From: Planctomycetota bacterium
Lineage (GTDB): Bacteria; Planctomycetota; Planctomycetia; Planctomycetales; Planctomycetaceae
Length of the DNA: 46,748 nt
Assembly: GCA_023417655.1 (NCBI GenBank)
Contig: JAEZFD010000002.1
Location: 1 to 46,748 of the forward strand
Direction: 5' to 3'
In this document: positions 8,398 to 17,146 of the stretch, piece by piece
How positions within the stretch are numbered: the first letter of the stretch is position 1
How the letters are laid out: each line of letters begins with the position of its first letter
The notes under the pieces: model-generated
What the model was told of the DNA's origin: nothing
Seen by the model: only the letters and a program-made list of their open reading frames with translations
The model's database searches: none
Position numbers and translations under genes: made by a program

Positions 8398-8555
8398 GGG
8401 TGGCTGGGGCGCTGGACGGGGTTTCTGTCGACATGCGACGCTCATGGCCCCAGTTCGGCTCGACTGGGGTCAGGGCGAGTTCTCAGTTTGCCACGCGTTT
8501 GTCTTCGACTCTCGCTCGCTTGTGAATGTTCGCTTCTCAAACGCCCCAGCCACCC
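8398..8555. mobile_element. MITE-like element, copy 2
   Basis: Same 158-bp length and same orientation as copy 1, with identical 14-bp terminal inverted repeats (8398-8411 and 8542-8555). The internal hairpin is kept, with one G-U wobble replacing a G-C pair. Differences from copy 1 are scattered substitutions, mostly in the middle. It lies 90 bp past the end of the DUF2293 gene (minus strand) and 315 bp from copy 1. No target duplication is visible. Confidence 0.75.
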
Positions 8556-8644
8556 CGTCTCTCGATCAGCGAATTGGGCCACGACGCAGAGGTTGTTAAC
8601 CAGTGGTGCAAAGGACGCTGGCGGCGGCTCTGAATCCTTCCGAT

Positions 8645-9331
8645 TTATTCTTGCTGTGGCCGGAGCAGCGCTGCCTGCAGCGGGCAGTTTTCTGCGGGCC
8701 CGGCTCCGGTGCGGTATTGGGTGAGGAGCACGCGAGAACGTTCGGCGAGCATGCGGCGGACTTCGCGGCGTTTGCCTTTCACTCGCGGGATCACCATGTG
8801 GTCATAGGCCGTGGTCTGGTGTCTCATCCAGGCGATGACCGCGGCTTCGGCTCGTTGCTCGATCGGGATTCGCTGAGTCCGTGCCACGGTCCCGCTGCCA
8901 ATGGGCGTAGCGTGAGCTGAAATCGCCTGTGCGAGGCGGTCTGCCAGTTCCCGGTGCGTGGGGTGGAATTCCAGAAAGTCGAAAACCGCCTGCTGGAAGT
9001 CTTCGACATACGCGGCCTGAGCCGTTTCTCGTCGCTTCGTTGCGGCCGTGCGTTTCTTTGCGTAACTCTCGGTCGAGCGTTCGGCTTCAAGGTCGGCGCG
9101 AATCTTCTCGATGGTCGGTGCCGGAGCCCAGATTCCCCGAGAGAAGATCTTTCTCCCTTTCTTCTCCTGTACAACCCAATGGTCACCGGCGGCTTTGACG
9201 CGTCGCGTCAGCCCGGCATCCCCCGGCGGGAGGAGAACCCAATCGGCGGGAACCGTGAGAACCCGGCCGTCTGCGGCTTTCACGGTTCTGTCTGCAGGGC
9301 CGGGGGTGAACACATTGGCAGTCGCACTCAT
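8645..9331 (-). CDS. DUF2293 domain protein
   Basis: A 228-residue basic, soluble protein of unknown function. The C-terminal third carries the conserved DUF2293 pattern: a charged helix, then RAEAAVIAWMRHQTTAYD, IPRVKGKRREVRRMLAERS and a final CPL motif. The N-terminal part has a short beta-rich stretch (RVLTVPADWVLLPPGDAGLTRRV) and a Lys/Arg-rich linker, which would suit nucleic-acid binding, though that is only inference. It starts at ATG 9331 with a GAGAG-like site upstream. The gene stands alone: MITE copy 2 lies just past its 3' end and a 530-bp divergent gap precedes it. Confidence 0.8.
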   Translation of the reverse strand: MSATANVFTPGPADRTVKAADGRVLTVPADWVLLPPGDAGLTRRVKAAGDHWVVQEKKGRKIFSRGIWAPAPTIEKIRADLEAERSTESYAKKRTAATKRRETAQAAYVEDFQQAVFDFLEFHPTHRELADRLAQAISAHATPIGSGTVARTQRIPIEQRAEAAVIAWMRHQTTAYDHMVIPRVKGKRREVRRMLAERSRVLLTQYRTGAGPAENCPLQAALLRPQQE

Positions 9332-9861
9332 TCGGAAACTCTCGGCTCGTCTTCAGGGGGTCCAACTCTCAGGCGTGCGCCGCCTCATGTCCGAGGGGCT
9401 TGCGACCGGTTTGACAGGGGAATGATTCGGTTCCGCAGGGAGAAGGGGTCCACTTGGAACCAAAAAATTCGGTGGCCAATTGCTTCTCGAGTGAAATTTC
9501 AGGCAATCGTCGCTGTACACCTGTTGTTTCATTCAGAAACGGAATGGGCGTACAGTGCAGTGTGTGTCTGGAGCTTTGGGTTTCGGACGTGCAAGTCAAT
9601 GGGGCGGAGATTGTGACAAGCGTGCGAAATTTTCTGGCAGCAGGGTCGGTGCAATCGGAATTACCGGCGTGAGTGGCCTTGGCGATCCATGAATATGAGT
9701 CGTTGCCGTTTCTCAAGGCTCGATACAAGAATGGGTTAGGGTCATTCCGGTTAAATCGGGGATGGGGCACCGGGCTCAAGTCCCCCCGTTCAGCTGACGA
9801 TGTTGAGCAGGCAACGGGGAAGGATTTCCGTTGAGCGACTACTGGACGAGGTGTTTCTCAT
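9332..9861. other. divergent intergenic region
   Basis: 530 bp between the DUF2293 gene (minus) and the small conserved protein (plus). It should hold both promoters. I see no convincing gene and no strong hairpin; a frame on the minus strand (9369-9779) has no family-like pattern. Confidence 0.5.
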
Positions 9862-10383
9862 ATGACGCAGACGAACGAGAACCGCTGTCATCTCGGATTC
9901 TTGCGAGTCGCGCTGACCGACCAAGGGTATGTCGGTGGCCTGCTGGTCACCAATCACCTGGGCCGGCCGCTCGAGTTTCAGTGCACGACACCTGTCCGTG
10001 CCAATCGCACGCAGCAGATCCTGTACGGTCCGACTCTGGAACCGTTTATCTATTCGGAATTGATTGGCAAGACGCTGTTCGAGCGTCTGACCGTCAAGCC
10101 GCATGTTTTGATCATCGCGCAGGACAGCATTCTCGAAGTCCGTCGGCAGGTTGATGTTCCGGTCATCTGCCTGCTCGAGGGGAACGCTGGAAAAGACCTG
10201 CCTGACCCTCTTCGCGTGACTTTGGGACGACAAAGCTTCCAGCTTCACCCTGAGTTTGCCGATGACTTGGAACGCATGCAGGCGATTACCAAGCGGATTC
10301 CCGCCGAAGCCGACATGCTGGAACCGCTCGAGCGCGTGAATGATGCCCTGAAGGAAACCCTTCGGGCCGGCGCCGTCGCGTAA
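9862..10383 (+). CDS. conserved hypothetical protein preceding the SNF2 helicase
   Basis: A 173-residue soluble protein with no signal peptide or membrane segment. The sequence has an orderly alternating hydrophobic pattern (LGFLRVAL, GYVGGLLVTNHLGRPLEF, then TQQILYGPTLEPFIYSELIG, and VKPHVLIIAQDSILEVRRQ), suggesting a compact alpha/beta fold followed by a C-terminal amphipathic helix rich in Glu and Leu. I do not recognise a named family. ATG follows GAGGTG at a suitable distance. It is co-oriented with the SNF2 helicase gene, 122 bp before the start chosen for it, so the two may be cotranscribed and functionally linked, but nothing in the sequence proves this. Confidence 0.8.
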   Translation: MTQTNENRCHLGFLRVALTDQGYVGGLLVTNHLGRPLEFQCTTPVRANRTQQILYGPTLEPFIYSELIGKTLFERLTVKPHVLIIAQDSILEVRRQVDVPVICLLEGNAGKDLPDPLRVTLGRQSFQLHPEFADDLERMQAITKRIPAEADMLEPLERVNDALKETLRAGAVA

Positions 10384-10458
10384 CTCGAGTGACAAGCGGG
10401 GAGGAACAGTTGCAGGGATGCAGCTGATGATCTGCCCGGCGAGACAGGGCGAGTCAGT

Positions 10459-10481
10459 CCACATCTGCAATGCAGATGTGG
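10459..10481. promoter_or_regulatory. 23-bp near-perfect palindrome just upstream of the SNF2 gene
   Basis: CCACATCTGCA (10459-10469) and TGCAGATGTGG (10471-10481) are perfect 11-bp arms around one central A. The site ends 24 bp before the preferred start codon of the helicase gene, in the gap after the small conserved gene. Its shape suits a dimeric repressor operator; as RNA it would form a hairpin with a small loop near the ribosome-binding site. There is no T-tract, so termination is unlikely. Confidence 0.5.
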
Positions 10482-10505
10482 CGCGAGGAAAAGGCAGGGA
10501 AGCTG

Positions 10506-12413
10506 ATGGAATTGACGCCGAACTCTGACCAACCAGAAGTGCGGACTGAAGACCTCTTCCCCGGTGCGGAGATTGTGTCGGCAGGAGGAGACCTCCGTGC
10601 TCTCGCCGCTCAACTGGTGGAGTCGGCATCAACGAATGCGCTCGACTGCGAACTGCGCCAGCCAGACATTCATGTCACCGGCATGAATGGCGCGTTGAAG
10701 CGGCTCCCGCAGGTGGAGACTTCTTTCTCTGGTCTTCTGGGCAAGGCCGGGTTTGTTCCCCGATGGAAGCCATTCTGGCCGAAAGTCAAAACATTCGGGT
10801 TCAACTTCCCTGCTGGAATTGAATTCCTTCCTCCCAAAAAATCAGCTGAGGAAGAAGAAACTCGGGCAATCGCTCCACCGGCTCCCAAGCCAGTCGAGGA
10901 GGGTGCTGAACGGCCGAAGTCGACCCGCATCAAGCCACCGGCCAATGCACTCTCGATTGAAGACCGACTGTTCTACCTGTTGCAGCCTCCGCTGGAGTCC
11001 TGGCTGCGCGGGCAGGAACTGATCATGCCCTTCGAGCCGTTTCCCTATCAGTATGAGGGAATCGCCTGGATCTTCTCGCAGGATGCCGCGCTGCTCGCCG
11101 ATGAGATGGGTCTCGGTAAAACGATGCAGACGATCACCGCTCTCCGTCTGCTGCTGCGGGCCGGCAAAGTGCGTCGCGTGCTGATGGTCTGTCCCAAGCC
11201 GCTGATTCCGAACTGGCAGCGCGAGTTCAAGACCTGGGCCGAAGAGATTCCGGTCACAACAGTTGAGGGAAGCGGCGATCGTCGCAAGATGATCTGGAAC
11301 ATGCCGGGTTCGGCAGTGCTGCTCGCGAACTATGAGTCAGTCGTCCGCGACTTCCAGAGTATGGAAAAAGACGAGGTTCCTCAGTTCGACATGGTCGTGC
11401 TCGATGAGGCTCAGCGTATCAAGAACCGTGGTTCAGTCACGGCTCAAACGATTCACGGCATCCCCCGCAAGCGGAGCCTGTGCCTGACCGGGACACCGAT
11501 TGAGAACCGTGCGGAAGAGATGATCTCTCTGTTCGAGTTCATGAAGGTGATCCCGGGAAGTGCGTCGCCGGATGTGAACCAGCTTTCGAAGCTGAGCGAA
11601 GATTTCATTCTTCGCCGCACCAAAGATCTGGTGATGAAGGATATGCCGCCGCGACTGGATCGTGACGAGATCATTGATCTCAGCCCCGCTCAGCGGCAGG
11701 CATATGACTATGCGGAGAAGGAAGGGATCGTTCAGCTGAACGAGATGGGTGATTCCATCACCGTGCAGCATGTGTTCGAGCTGGTCCTGCGACTCAAGCA
11801 GATCTGCAACGCCGATCCACTCACAGGTGAGTCCTGCAAGCTGGAACGTCTCGTCGCCGACATGGAAGAAATTCAGGCCTCAGGCGGTAAGGCGATTCTC
11901 TTCAGCCAGTGGACCAAGACGCTCGACTGGCTCCAGGAACGGACGAAGCAGTTCGGCTGTCTCGTCTATCACGGAGGAATTCCGACTCCCAAGCGGGAGC
12001 CGATTCTCTCGCAGTTCAAGAACGACCCAAACAGCCATCTGATTCTGATGAGTTATGGAACAGGGGCGGTCGGGCTCAATCTGCAGTTCGCCGGTTATGT
12101 GTTCCTGTACGACCGCTGGTGGAATCCGGCCATCGAAGATCAGGCCATCAACCGTGCTCACCGGATTGGTGTGAAGACTCAGGTCATCGTCAGCCGTCTC
12201 ATCTGTAAGAACACCATCGAAGAGCGAATCGATCTGGTGCTTCGCGAAAAGCGGGAACTCTTTCGTCGCGTTCTCGGCGAAGGAAACAACGAGGACGCAT
12301 CGCTGAGCCTGACCGCCAGCGAGATTTTCGGACTGTTCGACCTCCGCGCCCGGGCTGGGAACAAGTCCCGTCCGATTGGTCCGAAGAAGAAGGCCGATCA
12401 GTCGGCTGCTTAA
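10506..12413 (+). CDS. SNF2-family DNA-dependent ATPase/helicase
   Basis: A 635-residue Swi2/Snf2 ATPase, which translocates on duplex DNA to remodel or clear protein-DNA complexes. Helicase lobe 1 has motif I DEMGLGKT (199-206), motif II LDEAQ (299-303) and motif III LTGTPIENR (327-335). Lobe 2 has ILFSQW (465-470), GAVGLNL (520-526) and motif VI QAINRAHRIG (546-555). The first 170 residues, including a Pro/Glu-rich linker, are not recognisable. Bacterial homologues often carry a SWIM zinc finger, which is absent here. The start ATG at 10506 follows AGGCAGGGAAG; the ATG at 10470 lies inside a palindrome and lacks a ribosome-binding site. It follows the small conserved gene in the same orientation. 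Confidence 0.9.
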   Translation: MELTPNSDQPEVRTEDLFPGAEIVSAGGDLRALAAQLVESASTNALDCELRQPDIHVTGMNGALKRLPQVETSFSGLLGKAGFVPRWKPFWPKVKTFGFNFPAGIEFLPPKKSAEEEETRAIAPPAPKPVEEGAERPKSTRIKPPANALSIEDRLFYLLQPPLESWLRGQELIMPFEPFPYQYEGIAWIFSQDAALLADEMGLGKTMQTITALRLLLRAGKVRRVLMVCPKPLIPNWQREFKTWAEEIPVTTVEGSGDRRKMIWNMPGSAVLLANYESVVRDFQSMEKDEVPQFDMVVLDEAQRIKNRGSVTAQTIHGIPRKRSLCLTGTPIENRAEEMISLFEFMKVIPGSASPDVNQLSKLSEDFILRRTKDLVMKDMPPRLDRDEIIDLSPAQRQAYDYAEKEGIVQLNEMGDSITVQHVFELVLRLKQICNADPLTGESCKLERLVADMEEIQASGGKAILFSQWTKTLDWLQERTKQFGCLVYHGGIPTPKREPILSQFKNDPNSHLILMSYGTGAVGLNLQFAGYVFLYDRWWNPAIEDQAINRAHRIGVKTQVIVSRLICKNTIEERIDLVLREKRELFRRVLGEGNNEDASLSLTASEIFGLFDLRARAGNKSRPIGPKKKADQSAA

Positions 12414-12985
12414 CGGCTGTTCAGGTGCCTGTGCGTCGAAATCCCCAAGGGGGTCTCACTGACGCAGCTGGTCGCGACGAGGGGGCTGTCTTCGACGGCG
12501 ACCCTATTCTCGGTGGGTGTGTCGCTTAGTCGCCGGTTTCCGAGCGGGCGAAACGGCCTCGTTTACCCTCTCTTTGGCGTGAGCGCAAATCCGTATTCTG
12601 AGCGATCTTTTCGCCGGAAAAAGATGCGTGATTTGCGCGAAATCTGCGGCCCGGGGCGGGGCAGAGCGGCCTGTCCATTCTTTCCCGGATTGTCTAAACT
12701 TCATGGGAACAAAACATTTCGACGTTCCGGCCGCCGTGACATTGAAAAGACACGTGGCATCATCGCAATCCAGATCGGTGCGCCGGAACCAGGTGAGAGC
12801 AGTTGCTCGACCATGACACTGCTTAACCCCGTGATTGCGTGAGAGCACTTGTCCTGCCAGTGGCAGGACGCGACCTGCCGCAGTGCAGGAGGTCCTCTCG
12901 ACAATCCGGTCGACGAACATGCACCCCATGGACGTCGGGTACGGTCGAGATCTCCCCCATCGAATACATCTAGGAGAGACGGGTT
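12414..12985. other. intergenic region before the SEC-C protein gene
   Basis: About 570 bp. No coding pattern is convincing in any frame. Near its 3' end lie two adjacent small inverted repeats (12851-12869 and roughly 12873-12895), within 140 bp of the next start codon. No clear terminator for the helicase gene was found. Confidence 0.45.
12851..12869. promoter_or_regulatory. 19-bp near-perfect palindrome upstream of the SEC-C gene
   Basis: GTCCTGCCA and TGGCAGGAC are perfect 9-bp arms around a central G. A second, weaker inverted repeat follows at once (GACCT...AGGTC enclosing CCTGC...GCAGG, about 12873-12895). The pair lies about 90-135 bp before the SEC-C start codon, in the promoter or leader region. 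It may be a regulator-binding site or a leader structure. Confidence 0.4.
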
Positions 12986-15133
12986 ATGGATTCTTATGCG
13001 CTCTGCCCCTGCGGCAGCGGCAAAAAGGTCAAATTCTGCTGTCAGGCGATCCTGCCGGAAATGGCGAAGATCGAACGGCTGCAGGAAAACAATCAGCCAC
13101 GCATGGCTCTGCAGTTGATTGATAAGCTCCTGAAAGATCATCAGGACAACGCTTGGCTGATCAATCAGAAAGCCATGTCTCTGATTGCTGATCATCGCCA
13201 CGAAGACGCCCGCGACAACCTCGTGGCTTACCTCCGCAAATCCCCCGAGCATCCGCTGTCGAATGCGCTGCTTGCCGTGGCCATGTCAGAAATCGAGCCG
13301 ATTGATCAGTGCAAGAAGGTGCTGCATCGCGCCTTTCTGAAAAGCATGTCGGCTGAACCCCGGCTGGTTGCGATTCTCGCTGGCAAACTGGTCGATCATT
13401 TCCTGTCGACAGGCAAGGACATGGCTGCCCGGCAGCACATGGCTGTTGTGCTCCGACTGGAAGGCGAGAAGGAGCGGCAACAGACGCTGCTCGCCATGCT
13501 GGAATTCGATTCCGACACCAGCATCCCGTATCCGCTGCGCGGAGCACAGCCGTTGCCTCAGTACCTTCCGTCGGAAGCTGCTGCCGCGACCGTGAAGAAA
13601 TCGCACCGGCTGTACATTCATGCCTGCTTCTCAGAAGCCGCGGATCTGCTGGATCAGGTTGCCGCTCAGGAACCGGACTCGGCCGAACTGTATCACACGA
13701 TCGGTCTGATGCGTGCTTGGGATGGCGATGAAACCCGTGCAGCCATCGCGCTGCATCGCGCCGCCGAGTTGTACCAGGACGAAGAAAAAGCAGTCGACGT
13801 CGAGACGATTGCTCAGCTGTTGGAGCGTCGCCAGTCGGATGACAAGATTCCGGCACTGGTCCGTTCCTATGACGTCGAATCTCTCTCCCGGTTGCTGACT
13901 CGGCTCGATAACGAAGACCGCCTCTGTCGCGTGACGCTGATGGAGCAGGCTCTGGAGAACGGCGTCAGCGCGGCTTACGACATCCTCGATCGCCCAATTC
14001 CGCCACAGGCTGAACTCGAACAGATCACGCTGGAGTCCATTCCTCGCGCCATTGGACAGCTGACGCTGTTCGATTCAAACGAAGCCGGTTCACCTGCTCA
14101 AGCTCATGTGAATGCGCTGAAGGGAAGCCGGTTTGATGAGTCGATTCGCATTTTCACGAACGCAGCAGGCGATCTGGTCAAAGCTGCTGTTAAGGAAGAT
14201 GGATCACCCGAAGAAGACGAAACCATCGGGTGGCACTCGAACGAAGAACTGGCTCTGTCAGAAGCCGCCTTCTTCCCGCCACAGACTCCGTCTCGCGTGC
14301 GAAACGCCTTGCGGAAGCTGTTCATCGAGAAATCGGTTCCGCAGATCTGGCTGGAAACACCGCTCGCCGCTCTGGGGGGACGAAGTCCTGCTCAGGCTGC
14401 TGGTGACGCCAAGGCCCGCGTCGCATTGATCGCAGCATTGCGTGTCTTCGACTCCTTCATGGATCGCCGCAGCGTGATTCTTGAGCAGGCACCGCTTCGC
14501 GAGAAGCTGGGTCTGCCAGAGAACACCCCATTGGTCCCACAGCCAGATCAGGATCTGAATACGCTGTCGGTCCCGCAGCTCCTGCGGTTGGATACTTCCT
14601 CTCTCTCGGACGATGCATTTGATCACCTCCTGCAGCGCGCGATCGTCGTGAAGCACTGTGCTCTCGGACATCGCCTGCTGTCTGAGCTGGTGACCTCTCG
14701 TCCGGCTCTGGTGGCAAAGAAGCCGCAGGAAGCCGAACAGGCCTACATCACGCTCTCCGATCTCTGCAGCCGTTCGTTGCGAGATGAGGAAGCCTTCACA
14801 TGGCTCGCCAAGGGATTCCAGTTCTCGAAAGAGCACGGGAACGCCTTTGAAACGTTGCTGATGTGGAAGATGCGGGAAGTCTCGCTGCGTGCCCGAGACA
14901 CTGAGGATCCGGCCTTCAAGGCAGTCCTGTTGGAAGTTTGGAATCAGTATGGCTCGAAGCTGCCGGCTGTTCGAGCCCGTCTCGATGAGTTCGTGCGAGC
15001 CCTTCGGGTTGATCCTCCCTGGGAATCTTCGATCCTGACTCCACAAAGTGTCGGAGTTGGAGAAAAGCCAGTCTGGGGAGCCGAGTCGGAAGAAACCTCC
15101 AGTGCCCAGAAGAAACTCTGGCTGCCAGATTAA
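12986..15133 (+). CDS. SEC-C motif protein with a long helical-repeat body
   Basis: A 715-residue cytoplasmic protein. Residues 7-19 (CPCGSGKKVKFCC) form a SEC-C zinc-binding motif of the C-x-C-x8-CC type, known from the SecA C terminus and many unrelated proteins. The rest is alpha-helical, with TPR-like units such as QPRMALQLIDKLLKDHQDNAWLINQKA (30s-50s, truncated here) and ELYHTIGLMRAWDGDETRAAIALHR around 235-260. Helical-repeat bodies usually serve as protein scaffolds. AGGAGAG precedes the ATG at a suitable distance. It ends in a strong terminator at 15219-15258 and appears monocistronic. No enzymatic motif is visible, and the function is unknown; the Zn motif may bind protein or ribosome partners. 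Confidence 0.85.
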   Translation: MDSYALCPCGSGKKVKFCCQAILPEMAKIERLQENNQPRMALQLIDKLLKDHQDNAWLINQKAMSLIADHRHEDARDNLVAYLRKSPEHPLSNALLAVAMSEIEPIDQCKKVLHRAFLKSMSAEPRLVAILAGKLVDHFLSTGKDMAARQHMAVVLRLEGEKERQQTLLAMLEFDSDTSIPYPLRGAQPLPQYLPSEAAAATVKKSHRLYIHACFSEAADLLDQVAAQEPDSAELYHTIGLMRAWDGDETRAAIALHRAAELYQDEEKAVDVETIAQLLERRQSDDKIPALVRSYDVESLSRLLTRLDNEDRLCRVTLMEQALENGVSAAYDILDRPIPPQAELEQITLESIPRAIGQLTLFDSNEAGSPAQAHVNALKGSRFDESIRIFTNAAGDLVKAAVKEDGSPEEDETIGWHSNEELALSEAAFFPPQTPSRVRNALRKLFIEKSVPQIWLETPLAALGGRSPAQAAGDAKARVALIAALRVFDSFMDRRSVILEQAPLREKLGLPENTPLVPQPDQDLNTLSVPQLLRLDTSSLSDDAFDHLLQRAIVVKHCALGHRLLSELVTSRPALVAKKPQEAEQAYITLSDLCSRSLRDEEAFTWLAKGFQFSKEHGNAFETLLMWKMREVSLRARDTEDPAFKAVLLEVWNQYGSKLPAVRARLDEFVRALRVDPPWESSILTPQSVGVGEKPVWGAESEETSSAQKKLWLPD

Positions 15134-15218
15134 CGTTGCGGATATTTTCCAGAGGTCATCCTCGTCAGGCTGTCGATCGGTCGGCGTCTGACGGATTAAA
15201 ATTGGATTGAAGCGATTC

Positions 15219-15258
15219 ACGAGCGTGAGATCCTATCGGGGTCTCACGCTCGTTTTTT
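15219..15258 (+). terminator. intrinsic terminator of the SEC-C gene
   Basis: A perfect 12-bp stem (15219-15230 with 15242-15253, arm ACGAGCGTGAGA) surrounds an 11-nt loop in which further partial pairing is possible. It is followed by T6 at 15253-15258, about 85 bp past the stop codon. Confidence 0.9.
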
Positions 15259-15516
15259 ATCGCCACCTGAGTCGATCAGAACCGAGCCGGTGAGCGGCCT
15301 GAAAATAAGTTGTCTAACGAGAATCTCTCGGAAATCTCGCTGAATCATGAGGACTCTCGGCAGTTTCAGCCGATGGATGTCGCGAAGATAAAATCCTGCT
15401 GATTCTTGTCAGGTGAGACGACCTCCCTGCTTATTCTCCCCGGGATAGAAGTACGAGCACTTCACGGCAATGTGCCCGCTGAATCGAATGCAGTCTTTGT
15501 CCTCACGTCAGGCAGT

Positions 15517-17136
15517 ATGCGATACGAATCCGATCATTCCGAGAAGCAGTCAAACTGGATCAGTCGCACGAGAATGGTGACTGGGATCCGGATTGCGCTC
15601 TTCTTGCTCGCGGCTTCAATTTCATTCTGCTCTGCTCAGGCACAGGACGCGCTCTTCCCGCCTGACGATGACGTTGCCTCGCGACTCCGGAAGATTGAAG
15701 CCGAACATCAGTCATTTGTTCAGCAGCTGGAGGCACTGCGGGCGGAGAACGCGGATCTGACCGCGCGACTGCAGACGCAATCGTCGGAAACTGAAGTCGA
15801 TCCCGCGGGCTCCATGCCGGAGATCCCTGCCGGTGACGAGTTGCCGCTGTTTATTCTGAAGACTGAGCAGCCTTCTCAAGTCCGGACAGATCAGCCATTC
15901 ACTCCGCAGGAGTTAGAGGCAGAAGAACAGGATCCGTTTGCGAAACCTCTCATCTGGGGAAGTAAGGACGGCGAATGGACATTGCAGTTTCATAATGAAA
16001 CGCAGCTCGACATCCGGGCTTATGGACAGGCTCATCAGGACCCGGTGAATCAGGTCGGTTTTTACATTCCGCGAATGCGACTGATCTTCAACGGGCATTT
16101 GACGAAGCCGATCGAATACAACGTTTCCATTAATAAGGGACTCGGTTCGCTCGACCTGCTCGATGCCTATTTCAATTTCAATTACGACAGTCGGGCACAA
16201 TTTCAAATCGGTCGTTATCGGGTGCCATTTACTTATGACTGGTACGCACTCAGTAATCAGTTTTTGACGACGCCCGAACGTTCTGTCTTCGCACTCAATT
16301 ATGGGTACAACCGCAACACCGGGGTGATGATGCATGGTGAAATTCTGGACGAGAGTGCGGAATATGCACTCGCTGTTGTGAACGGCCCGCGGAATTCCTA
16401 TTACGACACGAACACCGCTAAAGATTTGCTGGGCTTTCTGAATGTCCGGCCGTTTCAGCACAGCAGCCGCTTTCCTTGGCTGGAATACATGAACCTGGGG
16501 GGATCGTTCGCCTTTGGCTGGCAGGATCAGGCCCCGCTCCCGATCTCGTTCCATACATCGGCCTCGGCAACCACCAGTGGTGGAACAGATGTCGGGGTGC
16601 CGACTTTCCTCCGGTTGAATGACCATGTCCTAGAGAAAGGAAAGCGTTCTCTCTGGGAGGCCCATCTGGCCTATTACTATCAGCAGCTGACGTTCATGGC
16701 CGCGGTCGATGGCGGAGTGAATACCTACGGGTTCCGGAATCAAGCCGGGGCGGTGGAAGTGCCGGTCTGGGCTTGGCACGTTCAGTTTGGTTACTTCCTG
16801 ACCGGAGAAGAGATCACCCGAAGGACGATGGTCGAAGTGAAGCGGCCTTTCGATCTGCGAAAAGGCAAACGTGGACCCGGCGCCTGGGAGATTCAGGCCC
16901 GCTTCGATCGCTTTCAACTGGGCGACGAAGTTTTCACCGGCGGACTTGCTGCCCCGACCGGCTGGACGAATCGGGTGAATACGCTCGATTGCGGGGTGAA
17001 CTGGTATCTGAACCGCTATGTCCGCATTGCCTTCGACTGGCAACGTTCGATGTACGCCGATCAAGTGCAATACGCCCCCGGCCGAACCAGCGATCACTCC
17101 GATCTGTTCTGGATCCGCTTTCAGGACTACTTTTAA
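15517..17136 (+). CDS. OprP/OprO-like phosphate-selective porin
   Basis: An outer-membrane beta-barrel porin. From the ATG at 15574 it would begin MVTGIRIALFLLAASISFCSAQA, a clean Sec signal; the ATG at 15517 adds 19 polar residues before it. A coiled coil follows the signal (RKIEAEHQSFVQQLEALRAE with further heptads), as in porins that contact the cell wall. The barrel begins near WTLQFHNETQLDIRAYGQ and has the phosphate-selective porin pattern (YIPRMRLIFNGHL, FQIGRYRVPFTYDW, aromatic-girdle strands) and ends with aromatic Phe (IRFQDYF), as outer-membrane proteins do. The actual solute is unknown; the family name does not prove phosphate selectivity. It stands alone and converges on the DUF899 gene. 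Confidence 0.85.
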   Translation: MRYESDHSEKQSNWISRTRMVTGIRIALFLLAASISFCSAQAQDALFPPDDDVASRLRKIEAEHQSFVQQLEALRAENADLTARLQTQSSETEVDPAGSMPEIPAGDELPLFILKTEQPSQVRTDQPFTPQELEAEEQDPFAKPLIWGSKDGEWTLQFHNETQLDIRAYGQAHQDPVNQVGFYIPRMRLIFNGHLTKPIEYNVSINKGLGSLDLLDAYFNFNYDSRAQFQIGRYRVPFTYDWYALSNQFLTTPERSVFALNYGYNRNTGVMMHGEILDESAEYALAVVNGPRNSYYDTNTAKDLLGFLNVRPFQHSSRFPWLEYMNLGGSFAFGWQDQAPLPISFHTSASATTSGGTDVGVPTFLRLNDHVLEKGKRSLWEAHLAYYYQQLTFMAAVDGGVNTYGFRNQAGAVEVPVWAWHVQFGYFLTGEEITRRTMVEVKRPFDLRKGKRGPGAWEIQARFDRFQLGDEVFTGGLAAPTGWTNRVNTLDCGVNWYLNRYVRIAFDWQRSMYADQVQYAPGRTSDHSDLFWIRFQDYF

Positions 17137-17146
17137 CGAGACGGGT

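Noticed and set aside
8645..8920. Plus-strand frame 8603-8920
   Set aside because: It is antisense to the DUF2293 gene, which has a recognisable domain pattern.
9790..10632. 280-codon minus-strand frame
   Set aside because: It lies antisense to the small conserved gene and the SNF2 start and has no family-like pattern.
14258..15220. 320-codon minus-strand frame
   Set aside because: It is antisense to the SEC-C gene, crosses its terminator, and has the composition of a shadow frame.
15406..15516. TTG start of the porin gene
   Set aside because: It would put 56 polar residues before the signal peptide; the ATG at 15517 or 15574 fits export better.
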